Shown: positions 29,503 to 39,848, counted from the first letter of the stretch. The stretch is 64,000 nt of DNA from Photobacterium galatheae (GCF_000695255.1 NZ_JMIB01000030.1:62001-126000), one strand, 5' to 3'. Program-made: numbers and translations. The notes: a model not told the origin generated them from the letters alone.

Positions 29503-30696
29503 TCAGATAATACCCATATCTTGGCCGATACGGATAAAGACATCAATTGCACGATCCAACTGCTCAGGACTGTGCGCCGCAGACATTTGTGTCCGGATGC
29601 GCGCCTGACCTTTTGGTACGACCGGGTAAGAGAAGCCCACGACGTAAATGCCTTCTTTCAATGCACGCTCGGCAAACTCAGCCGCCAGCTTGGCATCACC
29701 CAGCATAATCGGAATGATCGCGTGATCTGCTCCCGCCAGCGTAAAGCCCGCTTCAGACATGCGACGACGGAAATGCTCCGCATTTTTCCACAGCTGGGCA
29801 CGCAAATCGCTGCTTTCAGCCAGCAGATCCAGCACACGAATCGATGCAGACACAATCGCCGGTGCCAGTGAGTTGGAGAACAGATAAGGACGTGAACGCT
29901 GACGCAGCCAGTCAATCACTTCTTTCTTACCCGCCGTATAACCACCGGACGCTCCGCCCAGTGCTTTACCCAGCGTGCCCGTGATAATGTCGATGCGATC
30001 AATTACATCGTGGTATTCGTGTGTCCCGCGACCATTATCACCCATAAAACCGACGGCGTGAGAGTCATCGACCATCACCAGCGCATCGTATTGATCGGCC
30101 AGATCGCAAATCGCCGGCAGGTTTGCCACCACACCGTCCATTGAGAAAACACCGTCGGTGACAATCAGCTTGTGGCGCACACCCGCTTCATTGGCTGCAA
30201 TCAGCTGTTGTTCCAGCTCCGCCATATCATTGTTACCGTAGCGGAAACGTTTTGCTTTACACAGACGAACACCGTCAATGATCGAGGCGTGGTTCAGCGC
30301 ATCAGAAATAATGGCGTCTTCAGGGCCCAAAATGGTCTCGAACAGACCCGCATTTGCATCAAAACAGGAAGAGTAAAGAATGGTGTCTTCCATGCCTAAG
30401 AAGGCCGACAGCTTACTCTCCAGCTCTTTATGTGCGTCCTGCGTACCGCAGATAAAACGCACTGAAGCCATACCAAAACCGTGCTCATCCATGCCTTGTT
30501 TGGCAGCCTCAATCAACGCCGGGTGGTTCGCCAGACCCAGATAGTTGTTGGCACAGAAGTTCAATACGTGATCACCTGAAGTGATCTCAATATCGGCCTG
30601 CTGTGCTGAAGTGATCACACGTTCGCTCTTGTATAATCCTTCCGCTTTCACTTCCTGAATCTGATCGGCGATCTGTTGATAAAAGGCAGCTGACAT
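29503..30696 (-). CDS. kbl: 2-amino-3-ketobutyrate coenzyme A ligase Kbl
   Basis: Kbl cleaves 2-amino-3-ketobutyrate with CoA to glycine and acetyl-CoA, completing threonine breakdown. The 397-residue PLP enzyme of the alpha-oxoamine synthase family has the conserved [10 protein letters not shown] segment, [10 protein letters not shown], and the PLP-lysine in [17 protein letters not shown]. It starts at the ATG at 30696, [17 protein letters not shown]; the longer reading to 30747 is unsupported. Confidence 0.97.
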   Translation of the reverse strand: MSAAFYQQIADQIQEVKAEGLYKSERVITSAQQADIEITSGDHVLNFCANNYLGLANHPALIEAAKQGMDEHGFGMASVRFICGTQDAHKELESKLSAFLGMEDTILYSSCFDANAGLFETILGPEDAIISDALNHASIIDGVRLCKAKRFRYGNNDMAELEQQLIAANEAGVRHKLIVTDGVFSMDGVVANLPAICDLADQYDALVMVDDSHAVGFMGDNGRGTHEYHDVIDRIDIITGTLGKALGGASGGYTAGKKEVIDWLRQRSRPYLFSNSLAPAIVSASIRVLDLLAESSDLRAQLWKNAEHFRRRMSEAGFTLAGADHAIIPIMLGDAKLAAEFAERALKEGIYVVGFSYPVVPKGQARIRTQMSAAHSPEQLDRAIDVFIRIGQDMGII

Positions 30697-30747
30697 TTTG
30701 CTCTCCAAACTTGTAAAGGCGTTTTTGCCAATTTCGACGAACAACAT

Positions 30748-30761
30748 ACTAAAAACTTAGT
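30748..30761. promoter_or_regulatory. Short dyad upstream of kbl
   Basis: ACTAA-AAAC-TTAGT is a perfect 5-bp dyad 52 bp before the kbl start. It could be an operator for the neighbouring TetR-type regulator, but no second copy was found near the regulator's own promoter. Confidence 0.3.
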
Positions 30762-30826
30762 CGTTAATCGCTACAATGTTACAAAGTTACTCGAATTTTA
30801 AGAGCTAAACTCTGAATCGTCGACAA

Positions 30827-31474
30827 CTATGAAACATCCCTTCTGACTTGATTACAATAATGTGATTCAAGTTGGAGAACGACTTCCCGCCCCTGAGCAC
30901 TGGTCAGAGGTCTTATAATGCTGAGGATCTGCAGCACCCCCTGATAGATCACCGCCTTGGTGATTTTGGCCTGAGGAGCCTGCGCCGTCTGATAACAAAT
31001 CCAGCTGCTGGCCACCAGTTTGAGTGTATTAGCCAGACTCTGCAGTTCCTCATCGTCAAGCGTCACCAGACCCAGCGTCCGGAAATGCCGCATCACAGTC
31101 ATGATGTCCTGATGGAGGTTTTCCTGAGCTTGCAGGTATTTATGCTGCAATTCCGAGTCCCGGCTCAGGATATCCGGCAAATTGGCATAGAAAAAACGGT
31201 AACGCCACATCAGCATGAAGACCGCATCCAGGTACTGCAGCAGGCTGTCTGAAGACAGCGCGGCTTCCTCACGCGGCTGAAAGCGAACGCGCAACTCCTG
31301 AGCGTATTCATCAAAAATACAGTGTATAATCTCTTCCTTATTTCGGAAGTGGTAATACAGATTGCCGGGACTGATGCCCATATGTGCCGCAATATGGTTG
31401 GTGGTCACATTCGGTTCACCATTTTCATTAAAAAGTTCCAATGCGGCATGGATAATTTTATCGCGGGTTTTCAT
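30827..31474 (-). CDS. TetR/AcrR-family transcriptional regulator
   Basis: The 215-residue protein starts MKTRDKIIHAALELFNENGE. It has a TetR helix-turn-helix (VTTNHIAAHMGISPGNLYYHFRNKEEII, about residues 22-50) and a helical ligand/dimer domain. It is upstream of kbl-tdh on the same strand and divergent from hldD. The ligand and targets are unknown; control of kbl-tdh or of itself is a guess from position. The longer reading to 31546 is not supported. Confidence 0.88.
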   Translation of the reverse strand: MKTRDKIIHAALELFNENGEPNVTTNHIAAHMGISPGNLYYHFRNKEEIIHCIFDEYAQELRVRFQPREEAALSSDSLLQYLDAVFMLMWRYRFFYANLPDILSRDSELQHKYLQAQENLHQDIMTVMRHFRTLGLVTLDDEELQSLANTLKLVASSWICYQTAQAPQAKITKAVIYQGVLQILSIIRPLTSAQGREVVLQLESHYCNQVRRDVS

Positions 31475-31660
31475 AGGCCTCTCACTTGCATCGCCCTTGG
31501 CAGACAGGGTTTGTGAACATTGTGGGGTCAAAATCAAGATCAACAAACCTCGATGATGTTATCATATCTATTGACGAATTATTGACGCGGTGGTGCGGTT
31601 CCTCTGCTATCTTGCAGAACTCTGACCACTGAGTTCATCTGACAGAAAACTGGAAGTGCC

Positions 31661-32605
31661 ATGATTATAGTGACTGGTGGCGCCGGCATGATCGGCAGCA
31701 ACATTGTAAAAGCGCTCAACGAGCAGGGGTATCGTGACATTCTTGTTGTCGACAACCTCAAAAATGGAACTAAATTTGCCAATCTGGTGGATTTAGACAT
31801 TGCTGACTACATGGACAAAGAAGACTTCATCACACAAATCATGGCCGGTGATGAGTTCGGGCCTATTGAAGCCGTCTTCCACGAAGGCGCTTGCTCTGCC
31901 ACCACGGAGTGGGATGGCAAGTATATGATGCTCAACAACTACGAGTATTCCAAAGAGCTGCTGCATTATTGTCTGGAGCGCGAGATTCCGTTCCTGTATG
32001 CCTCCTCTGCCGCAACTTATGGCGGCCGTGACCGTGACTTCATTGAAGAAAAAGAGTATGAAGGTGCGCTGAACGTCTACGGCTACTCTAAGCAACTGTT
32101 TGACAACTATGTCCGCCGCCTGTGGCAGGATGCCGAGGCACATGGTGAAACCCTGTCGCAAATTACCGGCTTCCGTTACTTCAACGTTTATGGTCCGCGA
32201 GAGCAACACAAAGGCAGCATGGCATCGGTCGCATTCCACCTGAACGAGCAACTCTCCAAAGGCGATAACCCTAAACTGTTTGAAGGTTCTGAAACCTTCC
32301 AGCGTGACTTCGTCTATGTGGGTGACGTTTGCAAAATGAACCTGTGGTTCTGGCAAAACGGCGTATCCGGCATTTTCAACTGTGGTACTGGCCGTGCCGA
32401 GAGCTTCCAGGCTGTCGCTGATGCTGCCATCAAGCACCACGGCAAAGGCAAGGTTGAAACTGTACCATTCCCGGAACACCTGAAAGGCCGCTATCAGACG
32501 TATACTCAGGCAGATCTCTCGAAAGTACGGGCCGCCGGTTATCAGGACGAATTCAAGACCGTTGCTGAAGGCGTTGCCGAATATATGGCGATTTTAAATC
32601 GTTAA
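31661..32605 (+). CDS. hldD: ADP-L-glycero-D-manno-heptose 6-epimerase HldD
   Basis: HldD (RfaD) makes the activated heptose used for the LPS inner core. The 314-residue SDR protein has the Rossmann motif [14 protein letters not shown], the catalytic YGYSK and the HldD-specific [18 protein letters not shown] segment. It lies at the head of the LPS region. A hairpin after the stop probably ends most of its transcript before the GT25 gene. Confidence 0.97.
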   Translation: MIIVTGGAGMIGSNIVKALNEQGYRDILVVDNLKNGTKFANLVDLDIADYMDKEDFITQIMAGDEFGPIEAVFHEGACSATTEWDGKYMMLNNYEYSKELLHYCLEREIPFLYASSAATYGGRDRDFIEEKEYEGALNVYGYSKQLFDNYVRRLWQDAEAHGETLSQITGFRYFNVYGPREQHKGSMASVAFHLNEQLSKGDNPKLFEGSETFQRDFVYVGDVCKMNLWFWQNGVSGIFNCGTGRAESFQAVADAAIKHHGKGKVETVPFPEHLKGRYQTYTQADLSKVRAAGYQDEFKTVAEGVAEYMAILNR

Positions 32606-32623
32606 ACCATCCTAATTTTGAGA

Positions 32624-32670
32624 AGCGGCACAGAGTTCAGCATCAACATAAAATGTGCCGCTATTTTCTT
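32624..32670 (+). terminator. Terminator-like hairpin after hldD
   Basis: A nine-base-pair stem AGCGGCACA/TGTGCCGCT around a 21-base loop is followed by ATTTTCTT. Confidence 0.55.
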
Positions 32671-32688
32671 CGCTGAGAAAAACGATTG

Positions 32689-33417
32689 ATGACGATGAAG
32701 ACTTATGTTGTCAGCTTAGCGCGCTCCACCGAGCGTCGTGAGCATATGCAGGCCCTTTTATCACAGGCAGGGATCCCTTTTGAATTCTTTGATGCTGTCG
32801 ATGGAACGGCATCTGATCAATTCCTGCACTGTAACAAAGCGGTCCCAGAGCTGACGTTTAAGCGGAAAGGCTATCATCTTGTTCCGGCTGAAATCGCCTG
32901 TTTTGCCAGCCATTTTGCGCTGTGGGAAAAATGTGTCGAGCTGGATGAGCCCATTGTGATTCTGGAAGATAACGTCGCATTATTGACGGAAAATATTCCA
33001 ACATTACTCGCAGAGCTGAGACAGCATATTGAACAGTGTGGATACATCAAGCTGTCGGCACATCAGCCCAGTCAATATACAGCTGTGTTCGATATCGATG
33101 GAAAATATTCGCTGGGTTTGTATCGTAAAGGAACCTGTGGCACCAGTGCATACATCCTTTCGCCTACAGCAGCCAAACAGTTCATCCAGCATGCTCAATC
33201 TTTTATTGAACCTGTCGATGACTACATGGAGAAACCGTGGCGCCATGGCGTCAAAGCCTACCATGTGTTTCCTTCCGTCTTAGAGCGCTCACAAACCAAA
33301 ACAGTTATTGGCACCACACGAAAACAAAAGCACCCTGTGGGACTGTCCCGCAAATTATACATTGAAGGTTTCAGAGCTTATGAAACCCTGATGAGAACGC
33401 TGACCAAAGTGATCTGA
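32689..33417 (+). CDS. Glycosyltransferase family 25, LPS/LOS core
   Basis: The 242-residue protein begins with the GT25 signature KTYVVSLARSTERREHM, followed by FFDAVDG and an acidic ILEDN site. Members of GT25 in Haemophilus and Neisseria add galactose or glucose to lipooligosaccharide. The sugar donor here cannot be read from sequence. An in-frame TTG precedes the chosen ATG by one codon. It begins a run of close-spaced LPS genes to waaA. Confidence 0.85.
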   Translation: MTMKTYVVSLARSTERREHMQALLSQAGIPFEFFDAVDGTASDQFLHCNKAVPELTFKRKGYHLVPAEIACFASHFALWEKCVELDEPIVILEDNVALLTENIPTLLAELRQHIEQCGYIKLSAHQPSQYTAVFDIDGKYSLGLYRKGTCGTSAYILSPTAAKQFIQHAQSFIEPVDDYMEKPWRHGVKAYHVFPSVLERSQTKTVIGTTRKQKHPVGLSRKLYIEGFRAYETLMRTLTKVI

Positions 33418-33466
33418 AAGTCAATCTGTATTGCCCCTGACAATTCAAAAACTAGAGCAACCCGAA

Positions 33467-34801
33467 ATGCAACTTGATGCGAGATTAAAACAACTCCTGG
33501 ACTCAAAAGGCTTTTGCCTGGCAATGCTGTGCTGTGTCATTGGTTATATCCTGTTCAAACGCTCATACCGAGATGTCGGCGATATTTTCCAGAGCATCTT
33601 CATGCTGGCTTCGATCTGCGCATTGTATGTTGAACGGAAACAGTTCTGGAAAGACAAAATGCTGTGGGCTCTGCTGTTCGCAGTCGTGGTTCAGGTACTG
33701 AGTTGGGTTAATTCACGCGTGGATATTCCCGAGCTGGCCAACTCGACCCCACATATTGGCGCATTGGCAGATTTGTTCTTTTTCATCTTTATGGCTTACT
33801 GGCTCAAGGGCTCGATCAACAATGTTTATCTGGCCTGGTGGGCAATGTGTCTGGGCATACTACTGGCGTTTTACAGCCATTCCGACATTCTCCAACAAAT
33901 TGAAATGGGCTTAAAAGGCATACGCATTGACTTCAATATTATCAATGCGCAATATCCGGCGATGTACAGTGGTGTCGGCTTTTTGCTGTCTTCCTTTTTC
34001 CTGATGAAATACGCTTGCCTGAGTATCAAGGAAAAAGGGCTCAAAAATATCACGTTGTTCATTTCAGCCCTGCTGCTGTTTGTTGCGTTTACTTTTGTCG
34101 TCATTACCACCCAATCCCGGCAGGTCTGGGTCGCATTGCTTGCAGCCTATGTCGTAGGTACCATCCTGTATGCCATTTTGCATAAAGAAAAACTCAATAA
34201 GCTGATCCTGGCTGGTGCATTTTCGCTAGTTGGCTTTGCATTTTACACTTACGCCAGTGTGCCCCTGGTCCATGAACGGGTACAGAAAGAGATGGGGACA
34301 GCCACATCAATTCTGACCAACGGCGATATGTCCAAGATTCCGTTTAATAGTGCCGGAACCCGTCTCCACCTCTGGTCCGAAGCGCTGAAATGGGTCAAAG
34401 AAAGACCGATTCTGGGCAGTGGTTACAACAGCAGAGTGAAGGTGATCCAGCTTGCCGAGCACTTCCCTGCAAATATCAAACAACACTTTACACACCTGCA
34501 CAGCTCCCACATCGAACTGCTGGTGTCCTATGGCATTGTTGGCCTGCTGCTCATGTATTTTGTCTTTACCTGGGTGATTCGTGCCTCAATGTATGCCCCA
34601 GAAAAGCGGGGCGTGAATGAGGTCTTGCTGATTTCTCTGATGTTCACAATGTACTGGCTGACCGTGAATTTGTTTGAATCCTTCTTCTTTTCGAATAACG
34701 GTCAATGGATTCACAACGTGATGCTGGGAAGTTGCTATACCTTCTTCCTCACCTATAAACTCAGTGGCTCCCGTACGAAAGAACAAACTGCAAATGATTA
34801 A
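33467..34801 (+). CDS. O-antigen ligase / Wzy_C-domain membrane protein (WaaL-like)
   Basis: The 444-residue protein has ten or more hydrophobic segments. Its large periplasmic loop carries FNSAGTRLHLWSEALKWVKE and the conserved His-containing LHSSHIELLVSYGIVGLL. The upstream TTQSRQVWVAL segment supplies the conserved Arg of WaaL/Wzy_C proteins. Such proteins transfer O-antigen or another glycan to lipid A-core on the periplasmic face, or polymerise repeats. No wzx or wzz is near, so ligase is preferred on context only. A TTG at 33431 would add 12 residues. Its stop overlaps the next gene. Confidence 0.78.
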   Translation: MQLDARLKQLLDSKGFCLAMLCCVIGYILFKRSYRDVGDIFQSIFMLASICALYVERKQFWKDKMLWALLFAVVVQVLSWVNSRVDIPELANSTPHIGALADLFFFIFMAYWLKGSINNVYLAWWAMCLGILLAFYSHSDILQQIEMGLKGIRIDFNIINAQYPAMYSGVGFLLSSFFLMKYACLSIKEKGLKNITLFISALLLFVAFTFVVITTQSRQVWVALLAAYVVGTILYAILHKEKLNKLILAGAFSLVGFAFYTYASVPLVHERVQKEMGTATSILTNGDMSKIPFNSAGTRLHLWSEALKWVKERPILGSGYNSRVKVIQLAEHFPANIKQHFTHLHSSHIELLVSYGIVGLLLMYFVFTWVIRASMYAPEKRGVNEVLLISLMFTMYWLTVNLFESFFFSNNGQWIHNVMLGSCYTFFLTYKLSGSRTKEQTAND

Positions 34802-35474
34802 GAAAATACATGCCATTTGGCTAGGCAAAAAAATGCCACCACTTGCTTTTGTCTGCATTGATGACTGGCATAAACAAGGCTATGACTTCAAGCTTTGGAC
34901 TGATGAAGATCCCCTGATTCAACAGTGGATCGCAGCTTGCCCCTTTGCAAAAACATGCCTGGACAAGGGATTGTTTGCTTTTGTCACCGATTACCTGCGA
35001 TTAAAAATCCTTCAGCACGAAGGTGGCCTTTACCTGGATGTTGATGTCACTATCCAGCAAGACCCATTCCCACTCTTTGAAAACTGCAAATTTGCTGTGG
35101 GCTACGAGTCTGAAACTATGCTGGGAACGGCTTCGATTTACGCAGATCCAGACTCCGTCATCCTGAACCGACTTGTACATTTCTACGAAAAAGATATTTA
35201 TCAATCCCCGCTTTATATGGGGCCAGAGATTATGACCGACTTCCTGATTGGTCAGAAACTGCACCAATCAGAAAGCTGCCAGCTTTATCCAGTAGAATAT
35301 TTCTACAATTATCAGGGTGAACCAATGCATTTTGACAAACCGGACAATGCATACCTGACACACTGGTTCCAGCACAGCTGGAAAAAATCGAAAGGTCTGG
35401 TATTCCTGAAATCCAAGCACATGGGTCTTTTAGGGAAATTTTACGTCTGGCAGAAATATTGCTTCAAAAAATAA
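34794..35474 (+). CDS. GT32-type glycosyltransferase with DXD motif
   Basis: The 226-residue protein starts IKKIHAIWLGKKMPPL and includes the DXD nucleotide-sugar site in LYLDVDVTI (about residue 80). This is characteristic of the Gly_transf_sug/GT32 (OCH1-like) fold used in bacterial capsule and LPS assembly. Its ATG lies within the last eight bases of the upstream membrane protein gene, so translation is coupled. The sugar is unknown. Confidence 0.82.
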   Translation: MIKKIHAIWLGKKMPPLAFVCIDDWHKQGYDFKLWTDEDPLIQQWIAACPFAKTCLDKGLFAFVTDYLRLKILQHEGGLYLDVDVTIQQDPFPLFENCKFAVGYESETMLGTASIYADPDSVILNRLVHFYEKDIYQSPLYMGPEIMTDFLIGQKLHQSESCQLYPVEYFYNYQGEPMHFDKPDNAYLTHWFQHSWKKSKGLVFLKSKHMGLLGKFYVWQKYCFKK

Positions 35475-35541
35475 CATGGGTGGCTCCTGTCTGCCGTAAC
35501 CAACAGACAGAAACATTCACTGCAACAAGAGAGATTATCTT

Positions 35542-36507
35542 TTGACTACCGTTCAGAACCGCTTATCACAGGATGAACTGCCCCCTGGTTACCATCCCAC
35601 TTTTCAGTGGTCATTTCTGCACCCCCGGCATTGGGGAACCTGGATCAGCATTTTTTTCCTTGGTCTGTTTGCCTTACTTCCCTGGCGAATTCGCGACCGT
35701 ATCGCTGGTTTCGTGGGATTGCACATTGGCCGAAGAGTGAAAAAATCACGCCACCGGGCACGCGTGAATCTGACGCTCTGCTTTCCTGAATTGTCTGAAA
35801 CGGAACGCGAAGCAAAAATTGATCAAATGTATTCTGTTGCTTCCCAGGTGGTTCTGGCAATGGGAGAACTGTTGTTTCGAAGCCGCAAACATTTGCAACA
35901 ACGCACTCAGGTTTTTGGTCAGGAGCATCTGGACAAAGAGCTTGCTGCTGACAAATCCGTGATCATTTTAGTACCGCATTGCTGGGCTATCGATTTTCCA
36001 GCCATTTTCTGGGCCTCTCTCGGATTACCGGTTGTCGGACTGATAAAACCTCAACACAGGCAACCTGTTTTTGATTGGTTGATCAGTTGTCAGCGCCTGC
36101 AATATGGCGGGATCTGCTATGCTCGGGATGGTGGCTTGAAGCCCTACATTCGTGCGATCAAATCGGGCTTTCTGGGTTACTACCTGCCGGATGAAGACTT
36201 TGGTCCGGAACAAAGCCAATTCACCGATTTCTTCGCAACTAAAAAAGCGACGTTCTCCGGCTTAGGCAAAATCGCCAAACTGACAAACGCATCTGTTATA
36301 CCGATGATCCCGGTATACAATACAGAAAACGGCAAATTTGAAATTCACATTTCTCCGGTACTGAATCCATTGCCGGGACCAGATGCCCAACACGATGCCA
36401 ATCTGCTGGCTGAAGCTTTGGAAAAAATGGTCGCCCCTTATCAGGAGCAGTATATGTGGAATCTCCAACTGCTGAAAACCCGACCGGATGGCAGCAAACC
36501 CTACTGA
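35542..36507 (+). CDS. lpxM: Lipid A myristoyltransferase LpxM (MsbB)
   Basis: LpxM adds the secondary 3'-acyl chain to Kdo-lipid A at the inner membrane. The 321-residue protein has an N-terminal membrane anchor (about 32-48) and the catalytic H-x4-D motif His146-Asp151 in VPHCWAIDFP. The LpxM-like segments LCFPELSETERE and GYYLPDEDFGPE separate it from LpxL. The start appears to be TTG at 35542; no suitable ATG is present near the conserved N-terminus. It sits inside the core operon, which is not the E. coli location. Confidence 0.9.
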   Translation: MTTVQNRLSQDELPPGYHPTFQWSFLHPRHWGTWISIFFLGLFALLPWRIRDRIAGFVGLHIGRRVKKSRHRARVNLTLCFPELSETEREAKIDQMYSVASQVVLAMGELLFRSRKHLQQRTQVFGQEHLDKELAADKSVIILVPHCWAIDFPAIFWASLGLPVVGLIKPQHRQPVFDWLISCQRLQYGGICYARDGGLKPYIRAIKSGFLGYYLPDEDFGPEQSQFTDFFATKKATFSGLGKIAKLTNASVIPMIPVYNTENGKFEIHISPVLNPLPGPDAQHDANLLAEALEKMVAPYQEQYMWNLQLLKTRPDGSKPY

Positions 36508-36527
36508 ATTTAAAAGTGCAGCGTCGT

Positions 36528-37562
36528 ATGAAAATTTTAATAATCGGCCCTTCTTGGGTCGGCGATATGGTCATGTCACAGTGCCTGTACATCAGCCTGA
36601 AACAACGCCACCCTGAAGCCGAAATTGATGTGCTTGCACCCGCTTGGTGCCGCCCGATTCTGGAACGGATGCCTGAAGTGCACCGCGCCATTGAAATGCC
36701 CATCGGCCACGGAGAATTTAACCTGATGGGTCGTTATCGCATCGGGAAATCCCTGCGCGAAACAGGTTACGATCAGGCAATTATTATGCCGAACTCGGCT
36801 AAATCGGCTCTGATCCCACTCTTTGCCAGAATTCCGGTTCGCATCGGCTGGAAAGGAGAAAGCCGTTATGGGCTGCTGACCGACCTGCGCAGCAATAAGC
36901 GCGATTTTGGCCTGGTCATTGAGCGATACAGCGCCCTTGCTTATCCCAAAGCCGAGATGACGAGCAGTGCAGCGCTGCCGCCCTTGGCGAAACCAACACT
37001 GACAATTGACCTGAACAACCAAGCTGCAGCCATGTCCCGATTGTCACTAAGCCTGGATCGCCCAGTGGTTGGACTCTGCCCGGGTGCTGAATTTGGTCCC
37101 GCTAAACGCTGGCCAGAAGAATATTTTGCCCAGGTTGCACAACAGATGATTGAACAAGGCAAACAAGTCTGGCTGTTTGGCTCAGCCAAAGATCAGCCGG
37201 TTACAGCTGCAATCAAAAATGCCCTGCCTGGAGAACTGCAATCGTACTGCCATGATCTGGCCGGACAAACCAGCCTGATTGAAGCGGTAGATCTGCTGGC
37301 CGCCTGCCATACGGTTGTGAGTAACGATTCCGGCCTGATGCATGTGGCTGCCGCAGTCGGCTGTAAAATCGTCGCTATCTATGGTTCAACGTCGCCGGAC
37401 TATACCCCGCCGTTGGCTGAAGAGGTGGCGATCATCCACACTGACATTGAATGCCGCCCGTGCTTTAAACGTGAGTGTCCATACGGGCACCTGAAATGTC
37501 TGAAAGAACTTCCGGCTGAACGCGTCATTCAAGCGATTGATACACTGTCGGCCAATCACTGA
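36528..37562 (+). CDS. waaF: ADP-heptose:LPS heptosyltransferase II WaaF
   Basis: WaaF adds the second heptose to the LPS inner core. The 344-residue GT9 protein begins MKILIIGPSWVGDMVMSQC. It has LAPAWCRPILERMPEV, the donor-binding SNDSGLMHVAAAVG segment, and the WaaF-type C-terminus with IECRPCFKRECPYGHLKC. The reading from 36456 would overlap lpxM; the ATG at 36528 matches the family. It is co-directional with lpxM, 20 bp apart. Confidence 0.95.
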   Translation: MKILIIGPSWVGDMVMSQCLYISLKQRHPEAEIDVLAPAWCRPILERMPEVHRAIEMPIGHGEFNLMGRYRIGKSLRETGYDQAIIMPNSAKSALIPLFARIPVRIGWKGESRYGLLTDLRSNKRDFGLVIERYSALAYPKAEMTSSAALPPLAKPTLTIDLNNQAAAMSRLSLSLDRPVVGLCPGAEFGPAKRWPEEYFAQVAQQMIEQGKQVWLFGSAKDQPVTAAIKNALPGELQSYCHDLAGQTSLIEAVDLLAACHTVVSNDSGLMHVAAAVGCKIVAIYGSTSPDYTPPLAEEVAIIHTDIECRPCFKRECPYGHLKCLKELPAERVIQAIDTLSANH

Positions 37563-37573
37563 AAGAATGCGCC

Positions 37574-38536
37574 ATGACTTTAAAACTTAGCCACAAAAAT
37601 AGTAAGTTCACTTTTTACAGCCGGAATCTGCTGCGCTCATTGACCCCCAGAGTCATTTATCAGCGCAGACTCCGGTACCTGCTGAATACGCTTAATCAGT
37701 ACGACCGACACGACATTGAGTCCAGGGTGAATTATTACCTCAAACACAATACGCCCTTTGAGCTGCCGACAGATAAATCCGTGCAGATCAAACGCTACCG
37801 TAAAAAGGGTCAAAGTGCGTACTACTATGATTTGAAAGAGTTCCTGAACTACTTCGAGCAGCAGCAAAAAGTAGCTTACCGTTTTGGCGATGAGACGCAC
37901 GTGGAGCCCTATCCGTTTCTGGTCAAAGCCAGACCGATTGGGGACGATAACGCCAATGCTGTGCTGTTTAAACTGAACAAGGTCCGTCATTTCAACTTCA
38001 TCGAAGACAGCCTGTCCTTCCGGGAGAAATCAGATATCATCGTCTGGCGAGGCGCCGCCTACCAGCCCAACCGGATTGCCTTTGTCCAGCAGTACTACAA
38101 TCATCCGATGTGTGATGTCGGCCAGACCAACCCTTGCACCCCATCACAGCCATGGGAAAAAGGCTTCATGTCCATTGCGGACCAGCTTCGCTACAAGTTT
38201 ATTCTCTGTCTTGAAGGCAACGATGTGGCCACCAACCTGAAATGGGCCATGTCTTCCAACTCACTGTGTATGATGCCAAAGCCCAAGTTTGAGACCTGGT
38301 TTATGGAAGGCACCCTGAAAGCCGGGATTCATTATGTTGAGCTGAAAGACGATTGTTCAGATATCGAAGAAAAGGTGCTTTACTACAGCCAGCATCCGGA
38401 AGCTGCTGAAGCCATCATCGCCAACGCCCATGAGCATGTCCATCAGTTCTGCCACCCTCAGCGGGAAAAACTGATTGGTCTGCTCGTCCTGAAAAAATAT
38501 TTTGAACTGTCCGGCCAGTGGCAACCCGGTCAATAA
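37574..38536 (+). CDS. GT90-family (CAP10/LpsA-like) glycosyltransferase
   Basis: The 320-residue soluble protein contains IIVWRGAAYQPNR and the family signature YKFILCLEGNDVATNLKWAMSSNSL, resembling CAP10 and bacterial LpsA-type glucosyltransferases of GT90. It probably extends the LPS core. It sits 11 bp after waaF and ends eight bases before the waaA start. Donor and acceptor are unknown. Confidence 0.8.
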   Translation: MTLKLSHKNSKFTFYSRNLLRSLTPRVIYQRRLRYLLNTLNQYDRHDIESRVNYYLKHNTPFELPTDKSVQIKRYRKKGQSAYYYDLKEFLNYFEQQQKVAYRFGDETHVEPYPFLVKARPIGDDNANAVLFKLNKVRHFNFIEDSLSFREKSDIIVWRGAAYQPNRIAFVQQYYNHPMCDVGQTNPCTPSQPWEKGFMSIADQLRYKFILCLEGNDVATNLKWAMSSNSLCMMPKPKFETWFMEGTLKAGIHYVELKDDCSDIEEKVLYYSQHPEAAEAIIANAHEHVHQFCHPQREKLIGLLVLKKYFELSGQWQPGQ

Positions 38537-38544
38537 GAGGCATG

Positions 38545-39816
38545 ATGCTCCGATTTCTCTACACCTGCTTGCTCACACTGATTGCACCAGTTCTGCTGCT
38601 TTCCCTCTATAAAAAGCGCCCCGGTGTTTCACCGGTCGGCAAACGCTGGAAAGAACATTTTGGCTTCAGCGACAAAGTTCAAGGCCACCAGCCATTGTGG
38701 ATCCATGCGGTTTCTGTTGGCGAAACGCTGGCCGTGACGCCGCTGATCAAAGCGCTGAAAGCCCGTCATCCGGCATTACCAATTCTGCTGACAACCACCA
38801 CAGCGACCGGTGCGGAACAGGCTGCCAGACTTGGGGATCTGGTCGAGCACCGCTACATGCCACTGGATTTTCCCTGGGCACTGCGTCCTTTTCTGAAAAA
38901 GCAGCAACCTCGCGCCCTGTGTATCATGGAAACTGAACTCTGGCCCAACACCTTGGCAGCTGCCAAGCGCGTCGGACTCCCGGTCACCGTTCTGAATGCC
39001 CGCCTGTCTGAACGTTCCTGCCAGCGTTATGCCAAAGTGCAGCCACTCTTTCAACTGCTGGCAAACAACCTTGATCAAGTCCTCTGCCAGCACCAAGACG
39101 ACGCCGAGCGCTTTCTCCGACTTGGCGTCCCCGGGCAAGCCGTACAAATCACTGGGTCGATTAAGTTTGATCTGTCACTGCCAGAAGGGCTGGCACAGGC
39201 CAGCGCGATACTGAGAGACGAACTGGGTCGCCAGCGTCCGGTCTGGATTGCGGCCAGCACTCACGACGGTGAAGACGAGCCAGTGCTGGATGCCCACCGC
39301 CAGATCCTGGCATCTTATCCGAATGCGCTGCTGATCTTGGTGCCGCGCCATCCGGAACGCTTTAATCAAGTGCATACCCTGTGCTTGCAGCACGGCTTTA
39401 CCACCGCCCGCCGGACACAACCAAACAGTTCACTGTCAGACAAACAAGTCTATCTGGCTGATACCATGGGTGAAATGATGCTGCTGCTCGGCGCCTGTGA
39501 TGTGGCCTTTGTCGGCGGCAGCCTGATTGGGGATAAAGTCGGTGGCCATAACCTGCTGGAGCCTGCGGCTCTGGCAAAACCTGTCCTCACTGGACCAAGC
39601 TATTACAATTTTACGGATATCACGACCCAGTTGCTCAATGCTAGCGGAGCAGAAGTCATCGACGATAGCAAAGCACTGGCTGAAACCGTCATGCGTCTAT
39701 TGGACAACCAAGAGGCACAATCTCAGATGGGACAAGCCGCGCTGGATGTGGTCAAAGCCAATCAGGGCGCGATTGAACGCACCCTGACCGCACTCGAGGG
39801 CAGCATTGTCAGATAA
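38545..39816 (+). CDS. waaA: 3-deoxy-D-manno-octulosonic acid (Kdo) transferase WaaA
   Basis: WaaA transfers Kdo from CMP-Kdo to lipid IVA at the inner membrane. The 423-residue GT30 protein has an N-terminal anchor (MLRFLYTCLLTLIAPVLLL), the catalytic Glu60 in HAVSVGE, METELWPN, GSIKFD, LVPRHPERF and FVGGSLIGDKVGGHN. The ATG at 38545 has AGAGG at proper spacing and aligns with E. coli; ATG 38542 is too close to it. Because kdkA is adjacent, a monofunctional (single-Kdo) enzyme is likely by analogy with Haemophilus. Confidence 0.95.
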   Translation: MLRFLYTCLLTLIAPVLLLSLYKKRPGVSPVGKRWKEHFGFSDKVQGHQPLWIHAVSVGETLAVTPLIKALKARHPALPILLTTTTATGAEQAARLGDLVEHRYMPLDFPWALRPFLKKQQPRALCIMETELWPNTLAAAKRVGLPVTVLNARLSERSCQRYAKVQPLFQLLANNLDQVLCQHQDDAERFLRLGVPGQAVQITGSIKFDLSLPEGLAQASAILRDELGRQRPVWIAASTHDGEDEPVLDAHRQILASYPNALLILVPRHPERFNQVHTLCLQHGFTTARRTQPNSSLSDKQVYLADTMGEMMLLLGACDVAFVGGSLIGDKVGGHNLLEPAALAKPVLTGPSYYNFTDITTQLLNASGAEVIDDSKALAETVMRLLDNQEAQSQMGQAALDVVKANQGAIERTLTALEGSIVR

Positions 39817-39848
39817 ACCCTGTCGCTGTGACGGTTGCTTGAACCGGT

